Shown: positions 1 through 7,194 of the stretch, piece by piece
Position numbering within the stretch: position 1 is the first letter of the stretch
Layout: every line of letters starts with the position of its first letter
NCBI GenBank assembly: GCA_023393115.1
Contig: JAEWMS010000082.1
Span: forward strand, 1 to 55,250
Length of the DNA: 55,250 nucleotides
DNA from: Bacillota bacterium
GTDB taxonomy: Bacteria > Bacillota > Clostridia > Acetivibrionales > DSM-1351
Direction: 5' to 3'
Notes under the pieces: model-generated
Database searches by the model: none
Seen by the model: only the letters and a program-made list of their open reading frames with translations
What the model was told of the DNA's origin: nothing
Translations under genes and position numbers: made by a program

Positions 1-125
1 TTTAATATCTTTATTGGAACAGTACATGAAAGTAAGTTAATTCTATTGAACCGCCGTATACCGAACGGTACGTACGGTGGTGTGAAAGGTCGGTAGCTGA
101 AATAATCAGCTACCTCCTATTCGAT
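1..125 (+). mobile_element. 3' end of a group II intron (domains V and VI)
   Basis: Only the 3' catalytic end is inside the window; any intron-encoded reverse transcriptase lies to the left. Domain V is at about 49-82: bases 50-58 pair with 73-81, with a C-G, G-U, C-G catalytic triad (52-54 with 77-79), a two-base bulge at 71-72 and an upper stem 59-62/67-70 with a four-base loop. Domain VI follows as a 9-bp stem 92-100/106-114. An unpaired A at 119 is a plausible branch point, 7 nt from a likely 3' splice site near 125 (ending CGAT). A CGC-type triad is known in some bacterial group II classes. The intron boundary is inferred. Confidence 0.8.
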
Positions 126-271
126 ATATTTTGTATCATAAGATGACTATGGACAGATAGAATAAATGAAAAAATGTAGTAGAAAAATGTAGTAATAAAG
201 TATTTACAATGATATAAGTTAAGTTTAAAATATATTCTATTGTTAGTAATATAGGGAATCTGAGAAAATTA

Positions 272-2140
272 ATGGAAGCAAACTTAAACACAGGGCTGGC
301 TATAGATAGAAAAACAAAATTCGACTTAATTGCAAATCTTATTCCTAAGGATATTATGCCGGCTTATACATTTCTGGCATTATTTGCGAAAAACTTTTTA
401 CTGGTTGGATTTATCATTGATCAAACCCACCTGAATCCATTGTTGAAGGAAGCCTTTAATTCGGTACTTACGTTGTACAGCTTCAGGCCAGTATATTACA
501 TATCCTTTACATTGTCTTATATCTTTATTATTTTATTATTTAAGAACAGGAGCCGGTTTTTGGTTTCAATTATAGTTAATTTTTTAGTATCTTTTTTACT
601 TTTGGTGGATTTGTGGTATTTACGGGGATTCAATACTCTTCCTACTTTACATATGCTTAAGGCCGGAGGAAATATTGGACAATCCTTGAGTAGTTTTTTT
701 CCGCTAATACATAGCATTGATAGCCTGTTCATTATAGACATTCCAATTCTGGTTCTTATTTTTATACTAAAAAGAAATGTCTATCTAAAGGTAAATAGAA
801 ACATAATATTCTCAGCAATTATGCTATTTGCCTCGATTTTCGGGATTTCATACATGGCTCCCCAGATAAACAGCCAGTCTCAAAAACCTTTACCCGATAC
901 TTCTATTTTTAATAAATTTAATCCGATATTAACTATAAGAAGCCTGTCTCCATTAGGCTACAATATCTACAGCTCGATCAATTTCTTTATGGAAAAAAGT
1001 ACGATAAATCTGTCTGAAGCTGAAAAGGTTGACATAGAGAACTGGTATAAACTTAAGAAAGAAAACATACCAGATAACGAATATAAAGGTATGTTCAATG
1101 GTAAAAATCTTATAGTAATACAGGTAGAATCTTTGGAGAACTTTGTTGTCAACAAGGAGGTTAACGGGCAGGAAATAACACCTACATTAAACAAACTATT
1201 GAAAAACAGCCTATACTTTAGTGGCATCCATGAACAGGTTGGGGGAGGAAACAGCTCCGACTCCGACTTGATGATTAACACCTCGGTATATCCTATTCAA
1301 CTGGGACCAACTTTTGTATTCAATGCGTTTACAGAATATAACTCGCTTCCAAAACTATTGGAGACTAAAGGATATTACACCACGGCCTTTCATCCAGATG
1401 ATGGGGCTTTTTGGAATGTAAAGCCTGCATTGATTTCTATGGGTTATGACAAGTGTTATGATTCCTCCAGTTACAATATTACGGAAGAAATCAATATGGG
1501 AATAAGTGATAAGGCATTTTTTGAGCAGATTGGACCCATTATTGTAAAACAAAAGCAGCCATTCTTTTCTTTTGTTGTAACTCTCTCAAGCCATTCCCCC
1601 TTTGAATTACCTGATAAGGATAAAGAATTGAAATTAGAGGGAAAGCTTGGTAAATCAAAGCTTGGAGGATATTACCAGAGCATACGCTACACCGATACAC
1701 AAATTGAAATGCTGCTTGATCAACTCAAAAAGGAGGGGCTCATGGATAATACATTGGTCGCAATAACAGGTGACCATGAAGGTGTACATAAATACTTTAG
1801 AAATGAAATTGATGCTTTAAAACAAAAGGATGAATGGTCGCTTGATAATAACAAAAAACTTCCATTAATAATATATAACAAGGATATAAAGCCTAAAGAA
1901 ATTAAAATCACAGGCGGACAGGTGGATATTATGCCAACATTGGCTTATCTAGTTGGGATAAATGAAGAAAACTATGAAAATACTGCTATGGGCAGAAATT
2001 TGTTGAAAACTAATAAGGACTTTGCTGTTCTGAGGGACGGAACCATAGTGGGTATGGTTGAAGATAGTGAAGAAGAATTTGTTCTCAGGGGGCCGGAACT
2101 TTCCGATTTGATCATAATGGGAGACTATTTCAAAAAATAA
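272..2140 (+). CDS. LTA synthase family sulfatase (membrane phosphoglycerol transferase-like)
   Basis: 622 aa. The N-terminal third holds about five hydrophobic segments (roughly residues 30-50, 75-92, 95-115, 150-168, 178-196), followed by an extracellular alkaline-phosphatase-fold domain from about residue 275. Family motifs are visible: the metal-binding Glu in VIQVESLENF near residue 286, the nucleophile region GGGNSSDSDL near 327, and GDHEG near 501. In characterised LtaS the nucleophile is Thr; here the aligned residue is Ser. Such proteins transfer glycerol-phosphate from phosphatidylglycerol to a membrane anchor or glycan on the outer face of the membrane. It is monocistronic, just downstream of the intron end. 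The exact acceptor cannot be told from sequence. Confidence 0.9.
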   Translation: MEANLNTGLAIDRKTKFDLIANLIPKDIMPAYTFLALFAKNFLLVGFIIDQTHLNPLLKEAFNSVLTLYSFRPVYYISFTLSYIFIILLFKNRSRFLVSIIVNFLVSFLLLVDLWYLRGFNTLPTLHMLKAGGNIGQSLSSFFPLIHSIDSLFIIDIPILVLIFILKRNVYLKVNRNIIFSAIMLFASIFGISYMAPQINSQSQKPLPDTSIFNKFNPILTIRSLSPLGYNIYSSINFFMEKSTINLSEAEKVDIENWYKLKKENIPDNEYKGMFNGKNLIVIQVESLENFVVNKEVNGQEITPTLNKLLKNSLYFSGIHEQVGGGNSSDSDLMINTSVYPIQLGPTFVFNAFTEYNSLPKLLETKGYYTTAFHPDDGAFWNVKPALISMGYDKCYDSSSYNITEEINMGISDKAFFEQIGPIIVKQKQPFFSFVVTLSSHSPFELPDKDKELKLEGKLGKSKLGGYYQSIRYTDTQIEMLLDQLKKEGLMDNTLVAITGDHEGVHKYFRNEIDALKQKDEWSLDNNKKLPLIIYNKDIKPKEIKITGGQVDIMPTLAYLVGINEENYENTAMGRNLLKTNKDFAVLRDGTIVGMVEDSEEEFVLRGPELSDLIIMGDYFKK

Positions 2141-2231
2141 CCCCCGGCTCTTTGTCGGAGCAGTCAGTATACTTACGATACACTTCCTGTAAATTTCATC
2201 AGGTTCAGTACCCTTCTACAAAAAGCGGGGG
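2141..2231. other. Long imperfect inverted-repeat element between convergent genes
   Basis: Bases 2141-2155 pair with 2217-2231 (CCCCCG with CGGGGG plus an imperfect extension), closing about 60 nt that contain smaller hairpins (GCTC/GAGC at 2148-2161; CCTG/CAGG around 2185-2203). It sits immediately after the sulfatase stop codon and 40 bp from the P-II stop, with T-rich sequence on both outer sides, so it probably acts as a bidirectional terminator. The internal structure is larger than a terminator needs; no known riboswitch was recognised. Confidence 0.45.
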
Positions 2232-2271
2232 ATTTTAATTTTGGCTTAAACGTTACGTTTAGGGTATACAT

Positions 2272-2613
2272 TTAGCCTATTGCTTCACGACCTTCTTCAC
2301 CGGTTCTGATTCGATAACATTCTTCAATGGGGAGGACAAATATCTTACCGTCACCAATATTACCTGTCCTGGCTGCTTTCATTATGGCATCGATAGTAGG
2401 TTTTACGTATTCATCGTTAACAGATATCTCAAACCTAACCTTGTTAAGAAGATTTACTTCTGTTACGGTACCACGGTAGCTTTCTGTATATCCCATTTGC
2501 TGACCGCAGCCTTTTACATGGCTTACAGTCATTTTATGAATCTGAGCATCAAACAAGGCTTGCTTTACATCCTCAAAGGCCTCAGGTCTTACTATTGCAA
2601 CTACCATTTTCAT
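2272..2613 (-). CDS. P-II family nitrogen regulatory protein
   Basis: 113 aa, the normal size of GlnB/GlnK-type trimeric signal proteins that sense ATP/ADP and 2-oxoglutarate and bind targets through the T-loop. The B-loop signature ARTGNIGDGKIFV (about 82-94) and the C-terminal RIRTGEEG are intact. The T-loop (36-55) keeps Tyr46 (ESYRG) but has Thr at the position of the uridylylated Tyr51, so classical GlnD-type uridylylation at that site is not possible. The start is set by GAGGAGG 8 nt upstream of the ATG at 2613. No amtB or nif gene is adjacent, so the partner is unknown. Confidence 0.93.
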   Translation of the reverse strand: MKMVVAIVRPEAFEDVKQALFDAQIHKMTVSHVKGCGQQMGYTESYRGTVTEVNLLNKVRFEISVNDEYVKPTIDAIMKAARTGNIGDGKIFVLPIEECYRIRTGEEGREAIG

Positions 2614-2676
2614 AATAAAATCCTCCTCAAAATCCAGATTATTTCTTCAATTATATTATATTTATAATGTAGTTTT

Positions 2677-2707
2677 TTGTCCAAAAATATTAATTCTATG
2701 TTATAAT
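2677..2707 (+). promoter_or_regulatory. Candidate sigma-A promoter for iorA operon
   Basis: TTGTCC at 2677-2682 and TATAAT at 2702-2707, with a rather long 19-bp spacer. The -10 is perfect but the -35 is weak. It lies 68 bp ahead of iorA in the divergent gap with the P-II gene. Confidence 0.4.
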
Positions 2708-2745
2708 TTTTATAGCCTGAAAAGGGTTTTCATATAATTTTTAAC

Positions 2746-2759
2746 GCTGCACGTGCAGC
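2746..2759 (+). promoter_or_regulatory. Perfect 14-bp palindrome upstream of the iorA ribosome binding site
   Basis: GCTGCACGTGCAGC is a perfect palindrome ending 4 nt before the GGAG that serves iorA (ATG 2775). It could be an operator or a short RNA hairpin next to the Shine-Dalgarno. Similar short GC-rich palindromes precede mgsA and the SLH gene. Confidence 0.45.
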
Positions 2760-2774
2760 TGAATGGAGAACTGA

Positions 2775-4568
2775 ATGGCAAAAAAACTACTTATGGGTAA
2801 TGAAGCTATTGCCCTTGGAGCTATAAGAGCAGGAGTTAATGTTGTAACCGGATACCCCGGGACTCCTTCTACAGAAGTATTGGAAACAATAGCCCATAAT
2901 AATCCGGGTGATATATATGTCGAATGGTCTGTAAATGAAAAGTCAGCTATGGAAATTGCCGCAGGTGCTGCTTATAGCGGAGCCAGAACCATAGTAACTA
3001 TGAAACAGGTAGGTCTTAATGTTGCATCCGACCCGCTGATGAGCCTTGCATATATCGGAGTAAAAGGCGGTATGGTTGTATTGGTGGCAGATGATCCGGG
3101 TCCCTTTTCATCTCAAACAGAGCAGGATACAAGACATTTTGCAAGATACTCAAATTTGCCTGTGCTTGATCCGTCAACGCCGGAAGAGGCATTTGAAATG
3201 ATACAATATGCCTTCGAATTATCCGAGAAGGTTGAACTACCTGTTTTTTTGAGACCCACTACGAGGGTGTGTCATGCCTGCGGAACAATAGATCTGGATG
3301 ATTTTAGGGTTCAGCATAAACCGGAGGGTTTCGTCAAGGATCCCAAGTGGGTCATATTCCCGAGCCTTGCTTATAGAAAGCATCTTCATATTGAACAGCT
3401 GCAGCATAAGCTTAGTGAAATCTTTTCCGACCTTGCCCACTTCAACAAGGTCTCTGGTTCAGGCAAGCTTGGCATAGCTGCATCAGGTGTTGCCTATACA
3501 TACGCATTTGAAGCACTAGAGAAGCTTCAGGCTGATGTAAAGGTGTTCAAGGTGGGTACCCCTTATCCGCTGCCCAGGGCAAAAGCAGAAGAGTTTCTAT
3601 CCGGACTTGAACAGGTTCTGGTATTTGAGGAACTGGACCCGGTATTGGAAGAAGAACTGACGATGCTCTGTGCTTCAACTGGTAATAATACAAAAATCTT
3701 TGGCAAAAAAACCGGAAACCTTCCTTTCGCAGGAGAGTATACCTTTGAGTTGGTTTATGAGGCACTTTCCAAGTTCCTTGGTATAAAGGCGGAAACTGCT
3801 CCAAAAGCGGCTTTGCCTGAGCTTCCCGTCAGGCAGCCGGTACTATGCGCAGGCTGCCCCCATAGGGCCTCCTTCTATGCCGTCAAAATGGCAATGAAGG
3901 GGAAGAAAGCTGTGTTCACAGGAGATATCGGTTGCTACACTCTAGGCAATGCAAAGCCGCTGGAAATGGTTGATACCTGTTTGTGTATGGGAGCCGGTAT
4001 TACTGTTGCACAGGGTATAAAAAGAACCGAGCCCGATACTAACAGTATTGCGTTCATCGGAGATTCTACCTTCTTCCATACAGGAATTCCGGGGATAATA
4101 AATGCAGTATATAACAATACTGACATAACAATAGTTATATTAGATAACAGTACTACTGCAATGACAGGACATCAACCCCATCCCGGCTTAGGTAAAACCA
4201 TGATGAACAGCATATCGGAAAAAGTTGATATTTATGGTGTTGTCAAAGCTTGCGGAGTGGGACATATAGAAAAAGGAAACCCTCTGGACTTCAAAAGCGC
4301 TGTTGAAATAATTAAGAAGGCAGTAGATTTCAAGGGTCCTTCAGCTGTCATATTTGAATCGCCCTGTATTGCATTGTTCAAGCCTGTAGTTAAATATAAA
4401 GTTAATGATAATTGTAAGAAATGTAAGAAATGTATAACTGAAATAGGATGTCCTGCAATATCCACTATAGATGGAAAGGCAGTAATCGAACCTTCACTTT
4501 GTTACGGCTGCGGTTTGTGTACATACGTATGTCCTTTCAATGCAATAGGAGGTTCTGAAAATGAATAA
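2775..4568 (+). CDS. iorA: Indolepyruvate:ferredoxin oxidoreductase, alpha subunit
   Basis: 597 aa, the full length for IorA. With IorB it oxidatively decarboxylates aryl pyruvates (from Trp, Phe and Tyr transamination) to aryl-acetyl-CoA, reducing ferredoxin; the alpha subunit carries thiamine diphosphate and Fe-S clusters. The N-terminus has the family GYPGTPSTEVLE (about 22-33). The TPP-binding part includes CAGCPHR and GDIGCYTLG near residues 358-395. The C-terminus has two ferredoxin motifs, CKKCKKC...C and CYGCGLCTYVCP (about 547-590), both with intact cysteines. The gene overlaps iorB by 8 bp, indicating translational coupling. Confidence 0.97.
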   Translation: MAKKLLMGNEAIALGAIRAGVNVVTGYPGTPSTEVLETIAHNNPGDIYVEWSVNEKSAMEIAAGAAYSGARTIVTMKQVGLNVASDPLMSLAYIGVKGGMVVLVADDPGPFSSQTEQDTRHFARYSNLPVLDPSTPEEAFEMIQYAFELSEKVELPVFLRPTTRVCHACGTIDLDDFRVQHKPEGFVKDPKWVIFPSLAYRKHLHIEQLQHKLSEIFSDLAHFNKVSGSGKLGIAASGVAYTYAFEALEKLQADVKVFKVGTPYPLPRAKAEEFLSGLEQVLVFEELDPVLEEELTMLCASTGNNTKIFGKKTGNLPFAGEYTFELVYEALSKFLGIKAETAPKAALPELPVRQPVLCAGCPHRASFYAVKMAMKGKKAVFTGDIGCYTLGNAKPLEMVDTCLCMGAGITVAQGIKRTEPDTNSIAFIGDSTFFHTGIPGIINAVYNNTDITIVILDNSTTAMTGHQPHPGLGKTMMNSISEKVDIYGVVKACGVGHIEKGNPLDFKSAVEIIKKAVDFKGPSAVIFESPCIALFKPVVKYKVNDNCKKCKKCITEIGCPAISTIDGKAVIEPSLCYGCGLCTYVCPFNAIGGSENE

Positions 4569-5175
4569 AAAAGCAAACATAAATGAGAAGTACGATATAT
4601 TAATAGCAGGTGTAGGAGGACAGGGAACAGTTCTGGCTTCGAGATTGATAGCAGCTGCGGCAATCAAGGAGGGCTGTTTTGCAAGAACCTCTGAAACCAT
4701 AGGAATGTCCCAAAGGGGAGGCTGTGTTGTAAGTCATGTTAGAATAAACAGTGAAAAGGCAAGTTCTATAATTCCTATTTGCAGTGCCGACATGCTTATA
4801 GCTTTCGAATTGTCTGAGGCTGCCCGAAGTCTTCCAAGACTAAAAAAGGGCGGCTGCTGTATAATTAATACTCAGACCATCAAACCTGTATCAGCATCTC
4901 TGGGAACTTCCAGCTATGATGTTGATTCAATAACCGACTTTATAAACAGTAATACTGATAAGGTTTATTATATTGATGGTTATGGTATTGCGAAAAATGC
5001 TGGGAGCGTAAAAGCAGTAAATGTAGTACTTCTGGGAGCAGCAGCTGCGGCAGGTCAGATGCCATTTAGCAAGGAAGTAATTGAAGAAGCTATAATAGAA
5101 AACGTACCACAGAAATTCAGAGAATTGAACCAAAGAGCTTTTGAACTGGGTTTTAACTTTATAGTAAATTCATAA
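4561..5175 (+). CDS. iorB: Indolepyruvate:ferredoxin oxidoreductase, beta subunit
   Basis: 204 aa, normal for IorB (pyruvate ferredoxin oxidoreductase gamma-type fold). The N-terminal GVGGQGTVLASRLIA (about 16-30) and RTSETIGMSQRGG (about 41-53) are hallmark motifs of this subunit. It starts inside the end of iorA with its own AGGAGG at about 4547-4552. The protein completes the CoA-dependent aryl-pyruvate oxidoreductase. No anomalies were seen. Confidence 0.96.
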   Translation: MNKKANINEKYDILIAGVGGQGTVLASRLIAAAAIKEGCFARTSETIGMSQRGGCVVSHVRINSEKASSIIPICSADMLIAFELSEAARSLPRLKKGGCCIINTQTIKPVSASLGTSSYDVDSITDFINSNTDKVYYIDGYGIAKNAGSVKAVNVVLLGAAAAAGQMPFSKEVIEEAIIENVPQKFRELNQRAFELGFNFIVNS

Positions 5176-5187
5176 CCTAATTGTACA

Positions 5188-5202
5188 TACGCTATACGCG
5201 TA
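5188..5202 (+). promoter_or_regulatory. Short inverted repeat upstream of the mgsA ribosome binding site
   Basis: TACGCTATACGCGTA (TACGC/GCGTA arms) is followed by GATTGGAG, the Shine-Dalgarno of mgsA. A close relative (TACGCGCTATGCGCGTA then GATGGGAG) lies at 11279-11295 before the SLH gene. The shared layout suggests a small mobile repeat or a translational control hairpin. Confidence 0.45.
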
Positions 5203-5215
5203 GATTGGAGATAAT

Positions 5216-5677
5216 ATGAGCGGAAATAAACTTGGCAAGCAAAAGCATATAGCATTAGTAGCACATGATAACAGAAAACAGGATTTGATAAACTGGGTAA
5301 AGAGTAAAGCGGATATATTAGGCAGACAGTTTTTATGCGGAACAGGAACAACTGCCCAACTTATTTCTGAGAACACTGGCTTGCCTGTAAAGCGCTTTAA
5401 GAGCGGACCTTTGGGCGGTGACCAGCAGATAGGAGCCTGTATTGCAAACGGAGAAGTAGACTTTATGATATTCTTTTGGGATCCTCTTACATCTCAGCCC
5501 CATGATCCTGATGTAAAGGCATTATTAAGAATAGCAGTTTTATATGATATTCCCGTAGCCATGAATCAGTCAACGGCTGACTTTCTTTTATCCTCAAGTT
5601 TAATGGAGACCGAATACGACAGAAATGTTGTTGACTATTACAGTAGGATACGAAAGGAGCATTTCGGAGGCTATTAA
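5216..5677 (+). CDS. mgsA: Methylglyoxal synthase
   Basis: 153 aa. Converts dihydroxyacetone phosphate to methylglyoxal and phosphate, a glycolytic bypass that relieves sugar-phosphate stress. Visible family motifs: ALVAHDNRKQDLI (about 12-24), the phosphate-binding GTGTTAQLI (about 42-50), SGPLGGDQQIGA (about 63-74) with the catalytic Asp in GGDQQ, and DFMIFFWDPLTSQPHDPDVK (about 81-100). It sits 40 bp after iorB, in the same orientation as the flanking aryl-pyruvate genes, although no metabolic link to them is established. Confidence 0.96.
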   Translation: MSGNKLGKQKHIALVAHDNRKQDLINWVKSKADILGRQFLCGTGTTAQLISENTGLPVKRFKSGPLGGDQQIGACIANGEVDFMIFFWDPLTSQPHDPDVKALLRIAVLYDIPVAMNQSTADFLLSSSLMETEYDRNVVDYYSRIRKEHFGGY

Positions 5678-5688
5678 TAAATAGCCTC
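5667..5688 (+). terminator. Stem-loop overlapping the mgsA stop codon
   Basis: GAGGCTATT at 5667-5675 pairs with AATAGCCTC at 5680-5688 across a short loop. There is no clear T-run, so it is either a weak terminator or an mRNA-stabilising hairpin. Confidence 0.4.
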
Positions 5689-5760
5689 AATGGACAAATA
5701 ATCTAAAAGCTAATATAATTAAGTATTATATAAATTTATAGAAAGAAGAGATGAGTCGAG

Positions 5761-7002
5761 ATGAGTGCAGGTCGATTTGAACTATTCAAAAATTTACTTG
5801 AAAAAGTCAGTAAAAACAGTCCTTTCTACAGTGAGAAGTTTCAAAAAAGCGGAGTAGATATTAATGAAATTACTTCGATGGAAATGATTAAAAATCTTCC
5901 CTTCACAACAAAGGAAGAATTGAGAGAAGCATATCCTCTAGGACTTCAGGCAGTGCCTGATGAAAATATTGTAAGAATCCACTCCTCGTCAGGAACTACA
6001 GGAAAGCCTATAATAATTCCATACACTGCACAGGATGTTGCCGATTGGGCAGAGATGATGGCCAGAAGCTATGAAATAGCTGGTATAACTCCTTTAGATC
6101 GAATTCAAATAACACCGGGCTATGGTTTATGGACTGCAGGTATAGGCTTTCAGGCAGGCTGTGAAAAGCTAGGCGCAATGGCAGTACCTATGGGCCCCGG
6201 AAATACAGACAAACAGCTGCAGATGATGATAGATTTAAAATCTACAGTAATTATTGGAACCTCCTCATATGCTTTGGTTCTGGCCGAAGAGGTTGAGAAG
6301 AGAGGACTACGTTCTGATATTCATCTTAAAAAGGGTGTCATCGGTTCCGAACGCTGGGGAGAGAAAATGAGACAGCGGATTAAGAACGAGCTTGGTATAG
6401 AAATATATGATATTTATGGATTAACCGAAATATACGGTCCTGGCATTGCAATAGATTGTGATTGTCATGATGGAATGCACTATTACGACGATTTTCTTTA
6501 CTTTGAAATAATTGATTCGGTCACCGGAGAGGTTCTCCCCGAGGGTGAAGTTGGGGAACTGGTAATAACTACGCTGAGAAAAGAAGGTGCTCCTTTGATC
6601 AGATACAGAACCAGAGACCTTACAAGGATAATACCTGGTAAATGTGCCTGCGGTCTTTCTTATCCGCGAATTGACAGGATAATTGGACGTACTGATGATA
6701 TGGTTAAGGTAAAAGGCGTTAATATTTACCCCGGTCAGATTGATGAGATTTTAAGAGAAATTGAGGGCGTCAGCAGTGAATACCAGATCATAATAGACCA
6801 TATAAACGGTAAGGATGTTATGACCTTAAAAGCAGAATATAATTCTGACGGTGACACTGAGAGAGAAGAAATTGAATATAGTATAGTGGACCTGTTTAAG
6901 AAGAGAATAGGTATACATATTATTGCAGAAGTCAGTCGTATCGGCAGCCTTCCGAGAAGTGAAAAGAAGAGTAAAAGAATTATAGATTACAGACAAAATT
7001 AA
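5761..7002 (+). CDS. paaK: Phenylacetate-CoA ligase family (aryl-acid AMP-forming CoA ligase)
   Basis: 413 aa, a typical PaaK length. An adenylate-forming enzyme joining phenylacetate or a related aryl acid to CoA. The P-loop-like RIHSSSGTTGKP is at about 77-88, the adenylation motif DIYGLTEIYGPG near 218-229, the YRTRDLT hinge region near 281, and the C-terminal DDMVKVKGVNIYPGQ near 317-331. Following iorAB it probably works on the same aryl-acetate pool, either releasing acids with ATP formation or re-activating them; direction and substrate are inference. A terminator follows at 7013. Confidence 0.92.
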   Translation: MSAGRFELFKNLLEKVSKNSPFYSEKFQKSGVDINEITSMEMIKNLPFTTKEELREAYPLGLQAVPDENIVRIHSSSGTTGKPIIIPYTAQDVADWAEMMARSYEIAGITPLDRIQITPGYGLWTAGIGFQAGCEKLGAMAVPMGPGNTDKQLQMMIDLKSTVIIGTSSYALVLAEEVEKRGLRSDIHLKKGVIGSERWGEKMRQRIKNELGIEIYDIYGLTEIYGPGIAIDCDCHDGMHYYDDFLYFEIIDSVTGEVLPEGEVGELVITTLRKEGAPLIRYRTRDLTRIIPGKCACGLSYPRIDRIIGRTDDMVKVKGVNIYPGQIDEILREIEGVSSEYQIIIDHINGKDVMTLKAEYNSDGDTEREEIEYSIVDLFKKRIGIHIIAEVSRIGSLPRSEKKSKRIIDYRQN

Positions 7003-7012
7003 ATTCGATATA

Positions 7013-7046
7013 AAAAGACCTTGTGAAATTTGGCAAGGTCTTTTTT
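7013..7046 (+). terminator. Rho-independent terminator after paaK
   Basis: AAAAGACCTTG (7013-7023) pairs with CAAGGTCTTTT (7034-7044), followed by a T-run. It ends the iorA-iorB-mgsA-paaK unit. Confidence 0.9.
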
Positions 7047-7194
7047 GATGGTGTTTTCATAGGATACTTAACATTTTGTTCACAATTCAAACACAGGTTT
7101 AACATAATAATTTAATACTATTGATATGAAAATAAAGGTAATTATATTGTAACCCTTTTATATCCAATTACAACAAATATGAAGAGGTGGAATC

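Noticed and set aside
2141..2231. TPP riboswitch on the minus strand
   Set aside because: Only GAACCTGAT and a CGTA resemble it; the CTGAGA half and P1 arrangement are absent, and it would lie downstream of the P-II gene rather than upstream of a thiamine gene.
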